Below are positions 55,091 to 64,000 of a DNA stretch of 64,000 bases, one piece after another. Every line of letters begins with the position of its first letter. Position 1 is the stretch's first letter. The position numbers and the translations under genes were made by a program. Source of the stretch: Trebonia sp963737285 (GTDB lineage Bacteria > Actinomycetota > Actinomycetes > Streptosporangiales > Streptosporangiaceae); assembly GCA_963737285.1 (NCBI GenBank), contig CAVTRT010000002.1, positions 1,922,001 to 1,986,000 of the forward strand, given 5' to 3'. The notes beneath the pieces were generated by a model. The model ran no database searches. It worked only from the letters and a program-made list of their open reading frames with translations, and was not told the origin of the DNA.

Positions 55091-55642
55091 TCACTGCGAC
55101 TGCTGCTTACGCCGCTTCTCCTCCAGTCGTGTGCGCCGGGCCCGCAGCATCATGGCAGGCGTTAGGTCAAGGTCGGCGGCTTCGGACATCTCGAACATCG
55201 CCTCGATCCTATCGAGGAAATCCCACCATTTCTCTTCGGCCGGATGGAACGAGATCAGAAGATGGGCGGTGATGTAGAAGGGCAGGACTGTCATGCGCTC
55301 CGGCTCAGGGAACACCTCGTTGACCGGCTCAAACCGCAGTGAAACACGAGCAACGAAATCGTAGACCTCCTGCTCGCTGAAGCCCAACTTCTGCGCGTTG
55401 TCGCTCGTAGTTGTATCGTGGGCGATACCGCGCAGGTTGGACTCGTTCGGCCATTCACGACCGCAGGCATCAATCGCCGCATACCCTGCAGCGGCAATGC
55501 ACAGCGATATGCATGCAGCGATCTCCTCATCGGTGAGGCTATCTAGCAGCTCATCTAGCTCTCTGGCTTCAGCACGGGCAGCATGGCCAAGCCCCTTCCG
55601 GAAATGCCTTTCAACTTCTGCTGGAATTTGCCTAATGCCCAT
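55091..55642 (-). CDS. Unknown cytoplasmic protein in HerA-ATPase operon
   Basis: 183 residues, mainly helical, with a two-helix start (ELDELLDSLTDEEIAACISL) and a middle FSEQEVYDFVARVSLRFEPV, then WWDFLDRIEAMFEMSEAADL. No family recognised and no catalytic motif seen. The ATG overlaps the preceding stop by 11 bp, so it is translated with the coiled-coil protein. Last gene of the operon; IS3 ends 46 bp downstream of its stop. Confidence 0.75.
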   Translation of the reverse strand: MGIRQIPAEVERHFRKGLGHAARAEARELDELLDSLTDEEIAACISLCIAAAGYAAIDACGREWPNESNLRGIAHDTTTSDNAQKLGFSEQEVYDFVARVSLRFEPVNEVFPEPERMTVLPFYITAHLLISFHPAEEKWWDFLDRIEAMFEMSEAADLDLTPAMMLRARRTRLEEKRRKQQSQ

Positions 55643-56933
55643 GCTGTTCCCGTCTTTCTGAACGTCGAACGAGTACCCCTGCTACCACTGTGGCCAAGAA
55701 CGTGCCCAGCGCGGCTGCCGTATTAATTACATCGGGTTGAGCAATGGCGGCAGCGACGGACGGCGCAGCCTGGCTGACTGCCGCATACAAGCCCAGCCTA
55801 GCGTCGCTGTTCCAGGGGCGCCGGTCAGGTTCATTACTGTGTCCCTCAGCATTCTTCCCGGCATCCGGCTGACTCCGATCACGGAAGTCGCCTTGCTCTG
55901 TGGTGTCGGGTTCCGTAGAGCTGTCCGCCCTCTTCGCAGAGTCCGTATTGGGGACCTCGGTCTTGGACTGGGCCGCCAGCGCTTCCTTCACATGGGCCAG
56001 CTCGGATCTGACATTCGCTAGATCGGCGTCGTATTCGGCTTTGAGTTCTGCCTTGATCCCAGCGACCTGCTCGGCGATGAGGGCTTGCACCGACTGCGGG
56101 ACCTCCGGTTGCTGGTCGGGCGCGGCTTCGGGAGGATCAGGCTGCTGCTTGTCCGGCTCACCGGGAGCTTCCACTGCCTCTTGTTGCGCGTCGCCTTCAG
56201 GCGGCTCGGCGTGTTCCGGCGTGCTGCCCTGCTGGCCTGCGTCCTGGGGCTGCCCGTCCTGGTTCTCATTCGCTGCGTGATCGTCGTCAGGTTTCCCGAC
56301 CGGGTCGGTTTTGCCTGCGGTGTCGGCCGGGCCTGGCTCGTCCTTTCCGGTGGGAGGGTCGCCCGCCGCCTCGTCAGCGCCCTGGCTGCCCTTTGCCTCG
56401 TCACCGTCGTCAGCCTTGTCGTCTGGGCGCGTGGAAATCCCGAGCAGCAGGTCTTCCTGAGCCACCAGGGCATCGACAGCGGCGTCGCTGCCGGCCCCGG
56501 AGCCGCTGGCCCGCGTCCCGCCGGAAGGGATGTCTGGGCTGTCAGCGGATTCCGGCCTTATCGCTATGCCCGTCTCACCGATGGCGGCGACAGCTTTGCT
56601 GGCGTCCGGGCCGGGTGTGGCGTCTTCGCCGGTGCGCTGGTGCGCTTCCGCGCCGGTGCCGGGATGGCTCATGCTGGTGCCATCGGTGCTCGCCCCTAGT
56701 GCGGCGCCGTGGTTGCCATTCGTGTCGCCGCTGGTACTGGCTGCGGCTCCCTGGTCCGTGCCGGATGCGAGCAGCCGGTCTTCGGAGGCGAGGAACGCTT
56801 CCACATCGCGATTCCCGGCGGGGCTTGCCCTGGTCCTGGTCCCGTGCCCTGCTGGCGTGCCCGCGTCAGTGGCCGGCGGGGCCGTCTCGGTGGCTGGCGT
56901 GATGGTTTCGCTGGCGCTTGCTAGCTCATTCAT
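55632..56933 (-). CDS. Low-complexity, coiled-coil protein with C-terminal TM helix
   Basis: 433 residues. A long Gly/Asp/Pro/Glu/Gln-rich disordered region (about 1-280) contains two copies of a helix motif: RDVEAFLASEDRLLASGT near 42 and AAVDALVAQEDLLLGIST near 149. A coiled coil (about 282-320, AGIKAELKAEYDADLANVRS) is followed by another disordered part and one TM helix (about 403-424, AAALGTFLATVVAGVLVRRS). Tail-anchored in type. The ATG overlaps the ATPase stop by 8 bp. Possibly a tether for the ATPase; no family recognised. Confidence 0.75.
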   Translation of the reverse strand: MNELASASETITPATETAPPATDAGTPAGHGTRTRASPAGNRDVEAFLASEDRLLASGTDQGAAASTSGDTNGNHGAALGASTDGTSMSHPGTGAEAHQRTGEDATPGPDASKAVAAIGETGIAIRPESADSPDIPSGGTRASGSGAGSDAAVDALVAQEDLLLGISTRPDDKADDGDEAKGSQGADEAAGDPPTGKDEPGPADTAGKTDPVGKPDDDHAANENQDGQPQDAGQQGSTPEHAEPPEGDAQQEAVEAPGEPDKQQPDPPEAAPDQQPEVPQSVQALIAEQVAGIKAELKAEYDADLANVRSELAHVKEALAAQSKTEVPNTDSAKRADSSTEPDTTEQGDFRDRSQPDAGKNAEGHSNEPDRRPWNSDARLGLYAAVSQAAPSVAAAIAQPDVINTAAALGTFLATVVAGVLVRRSERREQHGH

Positions 56934-59900
56934 CGGCGCTGCCGGGGTCTGTGGTGACTCGCGGGATGCGGACAGGCTCGCGGCTCATCAGGTGGCTGGG
57001 CCACGATAGCGGCGTGAGCGCGTCGAGCGCCTCTGCGAGCTGGGCGGCCCAGTCGTCGCTGCTGGCGTGAGTGCCGACTGCCCGCTCGATGGCGGGGCGG
57101 GAACGTGTCCCCCACGCGATGGTGGCGATGGCCTGGGTGTCCCGCTGGTCACGTAGGTACCAGCGGGTTACGGTGATGAACTGGTCCTTGCCGCTGTCCC
57201 CGGGGACCGGCTGGCCGTAGGCGCGCTCCCATTCCCCGCTGCGCGGGTGACGCCCGGTGGCTGGCGACTGGTAGGCGGGCCGCAGTACGTCCCGCACCAG
57301 CGCCCACTGGTACGGCGGGGCGAGGTAGCGGGGCTCTTCCGGCTCGCATGCTGGCGTGCCCTCGGTGATGGCCTGCCGCATCGTGGCGACGACATGGGCG
57401 GCGAGCCCGGCTGGGCTGACCCGGGTGCAGATGGCGGGAACGCGGGCGGCGACGGCGTCGTCGACGGCGTGGGAGATGGCACAGTCCCGCTGCCGGGCGC
57501 CCATCTCGCGCAGGCTGGCGGCGAGCGCCGGGGCAGGGCAGGGCGTCTCGCATCCGGCCAGGTGCGCCACGACGGTCAGCTCGGCCCACAGGGTGATCTG
57601 CGGGTCGGTAATGGCGGCGCGCTGCGCGACGCGCATCTGCCCCAGCGTGCACGGCTGGACTGCGCAGTCAGGGCCGCACGTGGGGCTGCGCGGGGTGATG
57701 ACCCGTCCCGGTGCTGCGGCTAGCGCCCCGGGGGCTGCCTCCCGGCTGGTGCCATCGGGCATCCGGGCGAGCAGCGGGTAGTCCATCCCGTCGGCGTGCA
57801 CCGCCGCCTCACCGGGTGGCAGCGTGACCAGGTACTCCGACTGGGCCTCGCCCAGGTTCATGGTGGCGCCGACGGCGTCGCGGTCATCGCGGGCCGGGAG
57901 GCGGTGCACGATCTTGACCGCGGTGTTCTTTATGACGTCGGGGATGAGCTTGGACGGGATCTGCTCGGCGATGACCAGGCCCTCGCCGTAGGCGCGGACT
58001 TCTGCTAGCAGGTCGGCGAACATCTCGGTGGCCTGAGCGGCCGGGCCGGAACCTGTTCCGGGCGGCGGCTGGCGCAGCAGCCGGTGGGCTTCCTCGATCA
58101 CGGTCAGGTGCCGCAGCCCGGGCACCGCGGCCGGGCCTTCCGCGCGCTGTCGCAGCCGCAGGTACTCAGTGAGCCGGATCAGCACCGCGCCCATGAGGAA
58201 GGCCTTATCCCGGTCATCCCCGGCGTCCTCGATCTCGAGCACCACGTTGCAGCCGAGCAGGCGGCCGAAGTCCAGCGGGTGCCCGCCGTCCAGGAACCGC
58301 CCGGCGGTGCCCATCCGCAAGGACCCGATCCGGACGGCGACGAACCCGCGCACGTTGTCGGCGACTTCCCGGCCGTAGCCGATCTCGGCCACCACGCTCA
58401 TCGCGGCGGCCTGCAGGTCCTCCAGGCCGGGATAGGCGGGCTGCACGCCGGGCGTGGCGGGCTGGCCGGTCACCAGGTCCCACCCCGACTGCTCGTAACA
58501 GCGGGTGAGGGCAGCGGCCAGGACTTGCGGGAACGGCTCGTCGGCCTGGAACGCCGCCAGGAACAGGGCGCGCAGCAGGTCAGCATGGGCCTGCAGCGGG
58601 AACCGGGACCCGTCCGCGCCCGCGGCGGGCTCGAGCGGGTTGATCCCGGCTGCTGGCTGGGCCAGGTCACCGGGCCGGACCGCGATGACCGCGGCGCCGG
58701 GCAGCCGGGCGGCCATCAGCCGGTACTCAGCCTTGGCCGGCTCCACCACCAGCCAGGGGATGCCTGCCATCGTCGCCTGCTCGAGCAGGTTCCGGACGGT
58801 CTGGGACTTGCCCGCGCCCGTCGCCCCGCACACGAACGCGTGCCTGTTCAGCGACGCCAGCGGCAGCGCGAGGTCACCGCAGGACACCCGGTTCCAGTCC
58901 AGCACCTCCCCCACGCGCACCGCAGCGCCTCCCGCCCCGTGCACTGGAGCCACGGTCGTCTCGGGAGTCAGGTCGAACTGCGGGCGCAGCACCATCCGCA
59001 GGCCGGGTACCTCCCGCGCCGGCACGCGGGCCAGCGCGGCTACCAAGGCGGTGGAGCCGTAAAACGGGGCGGCTGGCTCCGGCTGCGGCCACCGCCCGTT
59101 CGGGGACGCCATCCCCGGAGCTGGCGCTGGCGTGGCCGAATAAGGGCCATCGCGGCAGTGCGCTGCCGTTCCTCGGCGACCGCCCACTGCAGTGCGGGAT
59201 CGTCGGCCAGCGACCGCCGGGCGGGACGCTCGTGGCTGTGCTCGAGGGGCGTGGCGGCGGGCAGGAGGGCATACGGCAAGCCGGTCAGGTCGGATGAGGC
59301 GCGCAGCAGCCCGGCGACCTGTGCCGCCTGCTGCGGGTTGGCAGCGCCAGCCAGCAGGTGGACCTGCCACAGCCCGGTGGACGCGGCCTGCCGCAACTCC
59401 GCGTGCCGGGCAGCCGCACGGCGCTCGGCGAGCCTGGCACGAGGGCTGTCGTTGCGCTGCGCCTCCAGCTGGGCCAGTGCCACCTGGCTGGTGAGCTCCT
59501 CCAGCGTGCCCGCATCGACTGGCTCGGCCAGCAGCAGCCAGCCGAACGGACCCAGCCAGGCCGACAGCAGCCCGTCTTCCAGCGACGGCCGCCCGTCCCC
59601 GCGATCGGTCGGCCGCTCCGCCGTGCCGGAGTCGGCGAGCAGCACGTCGCAGACCCCGGCCAGCTCCACCCAGTACGGGATTCGCGACAGCAGCCCGACA
59701 GCCTGGCCAGCGGGCAGCGGCAGCCCGCGCGCCCCCGCCGGCAGCGTGAGCACGTCCTGCCCGCTGACACTGCCCGCGGCCAGGGCCGGGCCGGCCGTGA
59801 TCACCCGGACCGGGCCGCCAGCCCGTTCCCGCACCCAGGCGACAGCGACCGGGGCAGGCCGGCACCACGCCGACACCAGTTCCGCGGCCCGCTGCCTGGC

Positions 59901-60035
59901 GTCACGCGATGCGCCACCCGCCGACCCCCCGTCGTCACCGGGCCGGTCCCGGGGCACCTGCGTCAGCTGCCAGGCGGGCAGCCCAGACAGGACCTGCCAT
60001 GGCCGCTGTCCCGCCACCATCGGAGTCCCTCGCAT
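56926..60035 (-). pseudogene. HerA/FtsK-like DNA-translocase ATPase, one frame change
   Basis: Joined length about 1035 residues. The N-terminal part (60035 to about 59140) reads VLSGLPAWQLTQVPRDRPGD, EDGLLSAWLGPFGWLLLAEP and LTGLPYALLPAATPL. Near 59140 the frame changes, then continues with the motor: FVCGATGAGKSQTVRNLLEQ (Walker A), LVVEPAKAEYRLMA, HLTVIEEAHRLLRQPPP (Walker B), and QIPSKLIPDVIKNTAVKIVH (sensor). The zinc-like cluster CGPDCAVQPC lies after the core. HerA-type ATPases move DNA in conjugation, repair or defence. A two-gene reading (overlapping ORFs) is possible. Confidence 0.75.
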
Positions 60036-60200
60036 CAGTTCGCCCGCACTGTGGTGCCCTAACAGTAATGACTAACGGCTCCGCTCTGAAAGCGGTTCAC
60101 TCCAAGAAGTGACATATCGAGTCATTCCGTGCCATCATCGGGTCTCGGGGGGTCACGGCCAGGCGACGATCACGGCGACAGCGAGGGGGATCACGCCGTC
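60036..60200. promoter_or_regulatory. Divergent promoter region of ATPase and TM-protein genes
   Basis: AT-rich for this genome, with short direct repeats (GCGGTTCACTCC / AAGAAGTGACAT) between the two divergent starts. No conserved motif identified. Confidence 0.4.
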
Positions 60201-62236
60201 ATGACGATGCAGCCCGCCGGCCCCGAGGGCGGGATCACCGGGGCCGAGCACCTGCTGTTCACCGGCGGGCCGCGGCTTGGCTGGACCTTCCGCGACCGGC
60301 GCCGGCTCATCACCCCCCACGCCGAGCCGCAGCCAGACCCGCAGGCGATCACCGGCCAGGTGACGACCCGCCGCGCGCGGGCGCAGCGGGCCTGGTCGCT
60401 CTCGCTGCGGTGGGTGGCGCGGCCACTCCTGCCCCTGGCCGTGGCGCTGTACGCGCTGGGCGCGCTCGCACGGGAACTGACCCACCACGCGCACCCCGGG
60501 GCGCTGGCATGGCTGCCCGTCACGCTGGCCGCCATCGGGGTGGCGTGGCCGGCGTGGTGCCTAGTTCGGCTGCTCCTGGCCCGCCGTGCCAGCCCCGCCC
60601 GGGTGCACCAGGCAGCCGTGGAGGGGTGGCGGCAGCGGGCCGGCGAGCACGAGCAGGCCGAGCTCGCCCGCCTCGGCCAGGTCCCGCAGTGGAGCAGCGC
60701 CCGCTCCCCCGCGCTGCGCACCGACGTCTACGGCGGCACCCTAGGCGGCTGGCAGGGGCTGCTGGCCGTCCACGGCGCCTCCATCCTCGCCGGGCAGCCG
60801 CTGCTGGTCGCCGACTTCTCCGGCCAGCTCGCCACCAGCGAGCTCACCGGCCTCGCCCGCCGCCATGGCGTCCCGGCCGCCGTCCACCTGCTCCCCGGTG
60901 CCCTCGCCGCCTCCGGGATCCTGGCCGGCCTGTCCCCGGCGCAGCTCGCCAGCGCCCTCGCCGAGGCGATCCACGCCGGGACCCCCGGCCCGGCGACCCG
61001 CGCGGAGCGGGCGGTGGACGTCCGCGTGACCGGGCAGATCGCCGCCGCGCTGGGCGGCACCCTGACCCCGGCCCGGCTGGCCGCCGCCGTGCAGGCCGCC
61101 CTCGGCCAGCCCGTGCCGGCCGGCCTGCTCACCGCCGGCGAGGCCGAGCTGATCGGCGGGGACCTGTTCGGTGACGCCTACCGCGCCCAGGTAGGACCAA
61201 GCCTGGTGCGCCTCGACGCGTTCGTGTCCGACCTCGCCCGCTACACAGGGGCCGGGGCCCGCAGCCGGCCCGGCCCGCCTGGTACACCTGCCTGGCACTG
61301 GGACCAGGGGCGCGCAGCGCCAGCGCCGAGCTGCTGACCGCCCTGACCGTCCAGTGGCTGACCGTCGCCGTCACCCGCAGCACGGCGACGGCCCCGGCCG
61401 TGATCATCGCCGGGGCGGACGAGATCGGCCGTGACCACCTGGAGGCCCTAGCGGGCGCGTGCGAGTGGCGGGGCGTGCCACTGACCCTGCTGTTCCGCCA
61501 CCTGCGCGACGATGCCACCGCGCTGATCGGCGGCGCGGCAGCGACCGCGTTCATGCGGCTCGGCAACCACCACGAGGCCGACCAGGCGGCGTCCTACATC
61601 GGACGCCAGCACACCTTCACCTTCTCCGGCTGGACCGTCACCCGTGGCGGCGAGCACAGCACCACCAGCACGACGGGCTACTCCCACGGCACCAGCCAGT
61701 CCCACGGCAGCACGGCCACCCGGGGATGGAGCGGCGACGGCCTGTGGGACCGGACGGCCTCCGGCGGGCACACCCGGTCCCGCGACCATGGCCGCAGCCA
61801 GGAATGGTCGCAGTCCGACGCTGAGTCCGAGGGCTCCAGCTGGAGCACCTCGCGCAATATCCAGCGTGTCTACGAGTACGCCGTCGAGCCCTCGGTCTTG
61901 CAGAGCCTGCCCGGCAACTCCCTGCTGCTCCCGGCGCGCGGCACCGCCAGCCCCGGCCTGCTTGCCGTCGAGTGCGACCCGCAGATCATCACCCTGCCCG
62001 GCGCAGCCACCACACTGGCCGCGCCCGAGCATCCCGGCAGCAGCCGCCCGGCGGCCGGGGCGGGATGGCCCGAGCTGGCCCCGCCACGCCAGTCGCCAGC
62101 CCGGCAATCCTCGGAGGCCCCTCCGCTGGCAGCGGCCCCGCGTCGCCCCCGCGGCGGCCAGCATCGCGCTGGCCCCCGACGACCGACTGACCAGGCTGGA
62201 CCCAGCAGCCAGCGCCACTGGCCAGGCGGTAGCTAA
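60201..62236 (+). pseudogene. Conjugation-type two-TM protein with Ser/His/Gly-rich segment, frameshifted
   Basis: ATG 60201 gives a protein with two TM helices (about 72-92 and 100-122), then an alpha/beta domain (LLAVHGASILAGQPLLVADF). At about 61262 (GGGCCGGGGCC) the frame changes; then AVIIAGADEIGRDHLEALAG, AATAFMRLGNHHEADQAASY and a 90-residue Ser/Thr/Gly/His-rich stretch (TTSTTGYSHGTSQSHGS) lead to RVYEYAVEPSVLQSLPGNSL, as in actinobacterial TraM/VirD4-like transfer proteins. A second frame change near 62150 is possible. Divergent from the HerA ATPase. Confidence 0.65.
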
Positions 62237-62250
62237 GGAACGGCCAGCAG

Positions 62251-62556
62251 TTACGGCGGGGCCAGCTGCTCCTCCGCGCCCCGCATCCGAGCTGCCAAGT
62301 CCGCTACCGTACCCGCCCGGACCCAGATCATCGGCAGATCCGGGCCGGGAACCCGCGCTGACGCCGGGCGGACCGCAGCCCAGGGACGGCCCCGGTGCGG
62401 TAGCCACACCGCCCACGCCGGGAACTCGCGGTACAAGCCGATGACCTCGGTCATCACCTGCCTGGCCCCGGCATCAAGCCCGGCCAGGACCTCCAGCAGG
62501 AACAACGGGACCTCGTTCCCGTCGTCATGCTCGGAAGAAGTGCTCTCCCGTTCCAT
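62251..62556 (-). CDS. Small conserved actinobacterial hypothetical
   Basis: 101 residues from ATG 62556, with GAGGAGGCAGC upstream. The sequence NEVPLFLLEVLAGLDAGARQ, VIGLYREFPAWAVWLPH and GRPWAAVRPASARVPGPDLP looks conserved, as its charge and Trp pattern suggest a folded helical/strand domain. No function known to me. Confidence 0.7.
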   Translation of the reverse strand: MERESTSSEHDDGNEVPLFLLEVLAGLDAGARQVMTEVIGLYREFPAWAVWLPHRGRPWAAVRPASARVPGPDLPMIWVRAGTVADLAARMRGAEEQLAPP

Positions 62557-62825
62557 GCTGCCTCCTCTCAGCCGCCGCAGCCGCGTGCCGGCTGGACCAG
62601 AACGGCGGTCATCGGTCCGCCGCTCGCGGGGAAGCCAGGCAGTCACCCGGAACCTTGATGTAGTGCGGGGTCAGCGCGCTATCGGGCAGTCGCACCAGTG
62701 CGTCCCGCACCCGTTGCAACAGGGCCAGGTCGGCCGGCCGCCTGCCCCGGCGGCCCACCTGCACTGCGGCGGCCAGCACCGTGCCCGGCACGCCAAGTCC
62801 CGGCGCACGGAACGGCAGGCAGGGT
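62557..62825. other. Non-coding gap
   Basis: No supported gene or element in this 269-bp stretch. Confidence 0.4.
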
Positions 62826-63095
62826 TCAGGAGGCATCATGGGCCCCGTGCTCACGGCCGTCCAGCCCGATGCCATCGCCCGGCGTGAAAGCAGCCGCCAA
62901 ATGCCCTTCGAGCTCGCTTGCCGAGCTTCCGGAGAACCCGCACGCGCATGCGTGCCCGGACAATTCATCGTGCACCTTGCCATCATTCCCGACGCAGTCA
63001 TCAGGCATGAAGACCGCGGCGAGATGGTCCGCGATGGTTTCATCATCAAGCTCCGCGAACCCGCACAGGCACCGCGCATCGGGCATTCCAGTCAC
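62826..63095 (-). CDS. Double CxCGF zinc-finger-like small protein
   Basis: 89 residues with two similar halves. Half 1: CLCGFAELDDETIADHLAAV-F, half 2: CACGFSGSSASELEGHLAAA-F, each ending with a Pro-x-Asp. The pattern CxCGF-x(10)-HL could hold one zinc per half with other His or Asp. GTG start overlaps the preceding stop by 4 bp. Probably a DNA- or protein-binding adaptor; the family is not known to me. Confidence 0.65.
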   Translation of the reverse strand: MTGMPDARCLCGFAELDDETIADHLAAVFMPDDCVGNDGKVHDELSGHACACGFSGSSASELEGHLAAAFTPGDGIGLDGREHGAHDAS

Positions 63096-63679
63096 CTTCC
63101 CTCATCAGCATGAGAAGGGTCCTGACGGCACGACCGGGAGGCAAGGAGCAACGTCCGCAGTCCCGGCCGCGCCAGCTTTCCTGCAATGCTTCCCGGGGTA
63201 CCAAAAATGGCCCAGGTCACCTTGCCGCCACGCTTTTCCGAGTAGTAGAAGCCGCAACTGGTACTGCGCCCGGCAACGATTGCCAGGCCCCGCCCGCTCT
63301 CATCGTCTGCTGTGGCAACACGCGGCAGCGGAGCGCCGAGGACTGCGTCCCACACCTTCATGACCAGCACTGACAGGCCGCCGCGCAGCCGCAGCCCGAC
63401 CGGCGGACGCCGCACCCACTCCACCTTCCCCGTCTCGGCCACGGAATTCGTGATTAGCTCGCTGGCAACGAGCATGGCATCATCTGTGAATTGCTCCAGC
63501 GCCCATTCCCTGAGGATGCTGCCGAGCCGCTGTCGCGCTATCCGCGGAGCGGTATCACACGCGTCCATCTCCAGGCAGTCACGATGCGGCAGGCTCCTCA
63601 CCCACCTGGAATCAGGTGACGATGGTTGAGTATGCATGATGGGTGACGCTGGGGGCCACGTACTGTTGAAGGCATTCAC
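63092..63679 (-). CDS. RsbW-like HATPase (anti-sigma type)
   Basis: 195 residues with the GHKL fold: N-box LVASELITNSV, a G1-like VMKVWDAVLG and G2 ESGRGLAIVAGRS, plus the end strand GGKVTWAIFG. The Asn in the N-box is present. RsbW-type proteins bind partner sigma or anti-sigma-antagonists; in actinomycetes single HATPase genes next to an XRE gene and DUF397 gene are common. It is operon partner of the zinc-finger gene. Confidence 0.85.
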   Translation of the reverse strand: MNAFNSTWPPASPIMHTQPSSPDSRWVRSLPHRDCLEMDACDTAPRIARQRLGSILREWALEQFTDDAMLVASELITNSVAETGKVEWVRRPPVGLRLRGGLSVLVMKVWDAVLGAPLPRVATADDESGRGLAIVAGRSTSCGFYYSEKRGGKVTWAIFGTPGSIAGKLARPGLRTLLLASRSCRQDPSHADEGR

Positions 63680-63874
63680 CGGTTTCCCCCTCTCGGGATA
63701 GCATTAAGGCATGCCGGAATCACGCCGGCGGTGCCATCACCCCCGGAGATAAGGACTTCCGCGACACGCGGAGCGTGATTTTCCGTGACATCCACAATGC
63801 CAGGCATTCCGCGCGTTACGCTGCTCCCATGACGTCCGTTCGTTAACATTCGGCTCGCGCGGGAGGCATTCCCC
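63680..63874. promoter_or_regulatory. Divergent promoter region
   Basis: Lies between the HATPase and XRE starts. AT-richer than average; no palindrome was identified. Confidence 0.35.
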
Positions 63875-64000
63875 ATGACCCTGGCCAGCAGCATCCCCGA
63901 CCTTGAGAACACCCCCCGCGGCAAGCTCATCAAGCACCTGCGACTGGCCCGGCAGAAAGCGGGCTTCACCACGCTGCCGCCGCTGGCCAGGCAGATGGGG
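63875..64000 (+). CDS. XRE-family regulator, runs off window
   Basis: ATG 63875 follows GGGAGG. The 42 visible residues (SSIPDLENTPRGKLIKHLRL, ARQKAGFTTLPPLARQMG) are the first helices of an XRE-type HTH. It is divergent from the RsbW-like ATPase, a standard pair in actinomycetes. Its C-terminus lies outside the window. Confidence 0.7.
   Translation, partial: MTLASSIPDLENTPRGKLIKHLRLARQKAGFTTLPPLARQMG

Noticed and set aside
58084..60075. 663-codon plus-strand frame opposite the HerA-like ATPase
   Set aside because: Low-complexity shadow with no motif; the minus strand has Walker A and B.

Overview
The window comes from a GC-rich (about 70%) filamentous actinomycete, probably Streptosporangiales, Catenulisporales or a relative of Streptomyces. 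Pointers are strong G/C third-position bias, GTG/TTG starts, tandem universal stress proteins, a LAL-type LuxR giant, DUF6082 and DUF7455-like proteins, an OhrR-type MarR regulator and an RsbW-like ATPase next to an XRE gene. No rRNA, tRNA or CRISPR array was recognised. At least ten genes are split by single frame changes, several at C/G homopolymers, so some 'broken' genes may be unpolished sequence; others have lost ends or middles and are real decay.

Region 1 (1-9.4 kb) looks like a hypoxia/dormancy (DosR/OsdR-type) locus: three universal stress proteins, a zinc alcohol dehydrogenase, a second-type GAPDH, a frameshifted PspA-like gene, a small DUF7455-like protein, an aquaporin remnant and a degenerate DosS-like histidine kinase. 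At least six 14-bp sites of the form GGGAC-N4-GNCCC lie upstream of these genes, and a duplicated ~185-bp control region precedes a stress protein and GAPDH.

Region 2 (9.5-21 kb) holds an LCP cell-wall ligase (frameshifted), an SDR, an aldo/keto reductase, a large secreted Gly-rich/Ig-repeat protein, an IS4 remnant, a collagen-like protein, OhrR and a membrane protein. Region 3 (21-30 kb) is a mosaic of truncated genes: fibronectin-III protein, ATP-grasp, transglutaminase-like protein without its Cys/His, beta-helix protein, a small NRPS-like operon, hydrolase and phosphotriesterase remnants, ending in VapBC.

Region 4 (30.6-38.4 kb): IS110 remnant, a secreted GH18 chitinase with two carbohydrate-binding modules, an F420/FMN split-barrel enzyme, truncated methyltransferase and GNAT genes meeting tail to tail, and a secreted heparinase II/III-like lyase. 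Region 5 (38.6-43.7 kb) is a compact Tn7-like transposon with matching ends, TnsA-, TnsB- and TnsC-like genes and a TniQ-like gene that carries an N-terminal transposase-type HTH.

Region 6 (43.7-64 kb): an XRE/EspR-like regulator, an AlbA-domain remnant, DUF6082, a nucleotidyltransferase/winged-helix pair resembling a toxin-antitoxin, a LAL regulator divergent from a secreted protein, IS256 and IS3 elements, then an overlapping three-gene operon (HerA/FtsK-like ATPase, coiled-coil membrane protein, unknown protein) divergent from a two-TM protein with a Ser/His/Gly-rich segment. This last locus looks like conjugation or DNA-translocation machinery. The window ends with a double CxCGF zinc-finger-like protein, an RsbW-like ATPase and the start of an XRE gene.
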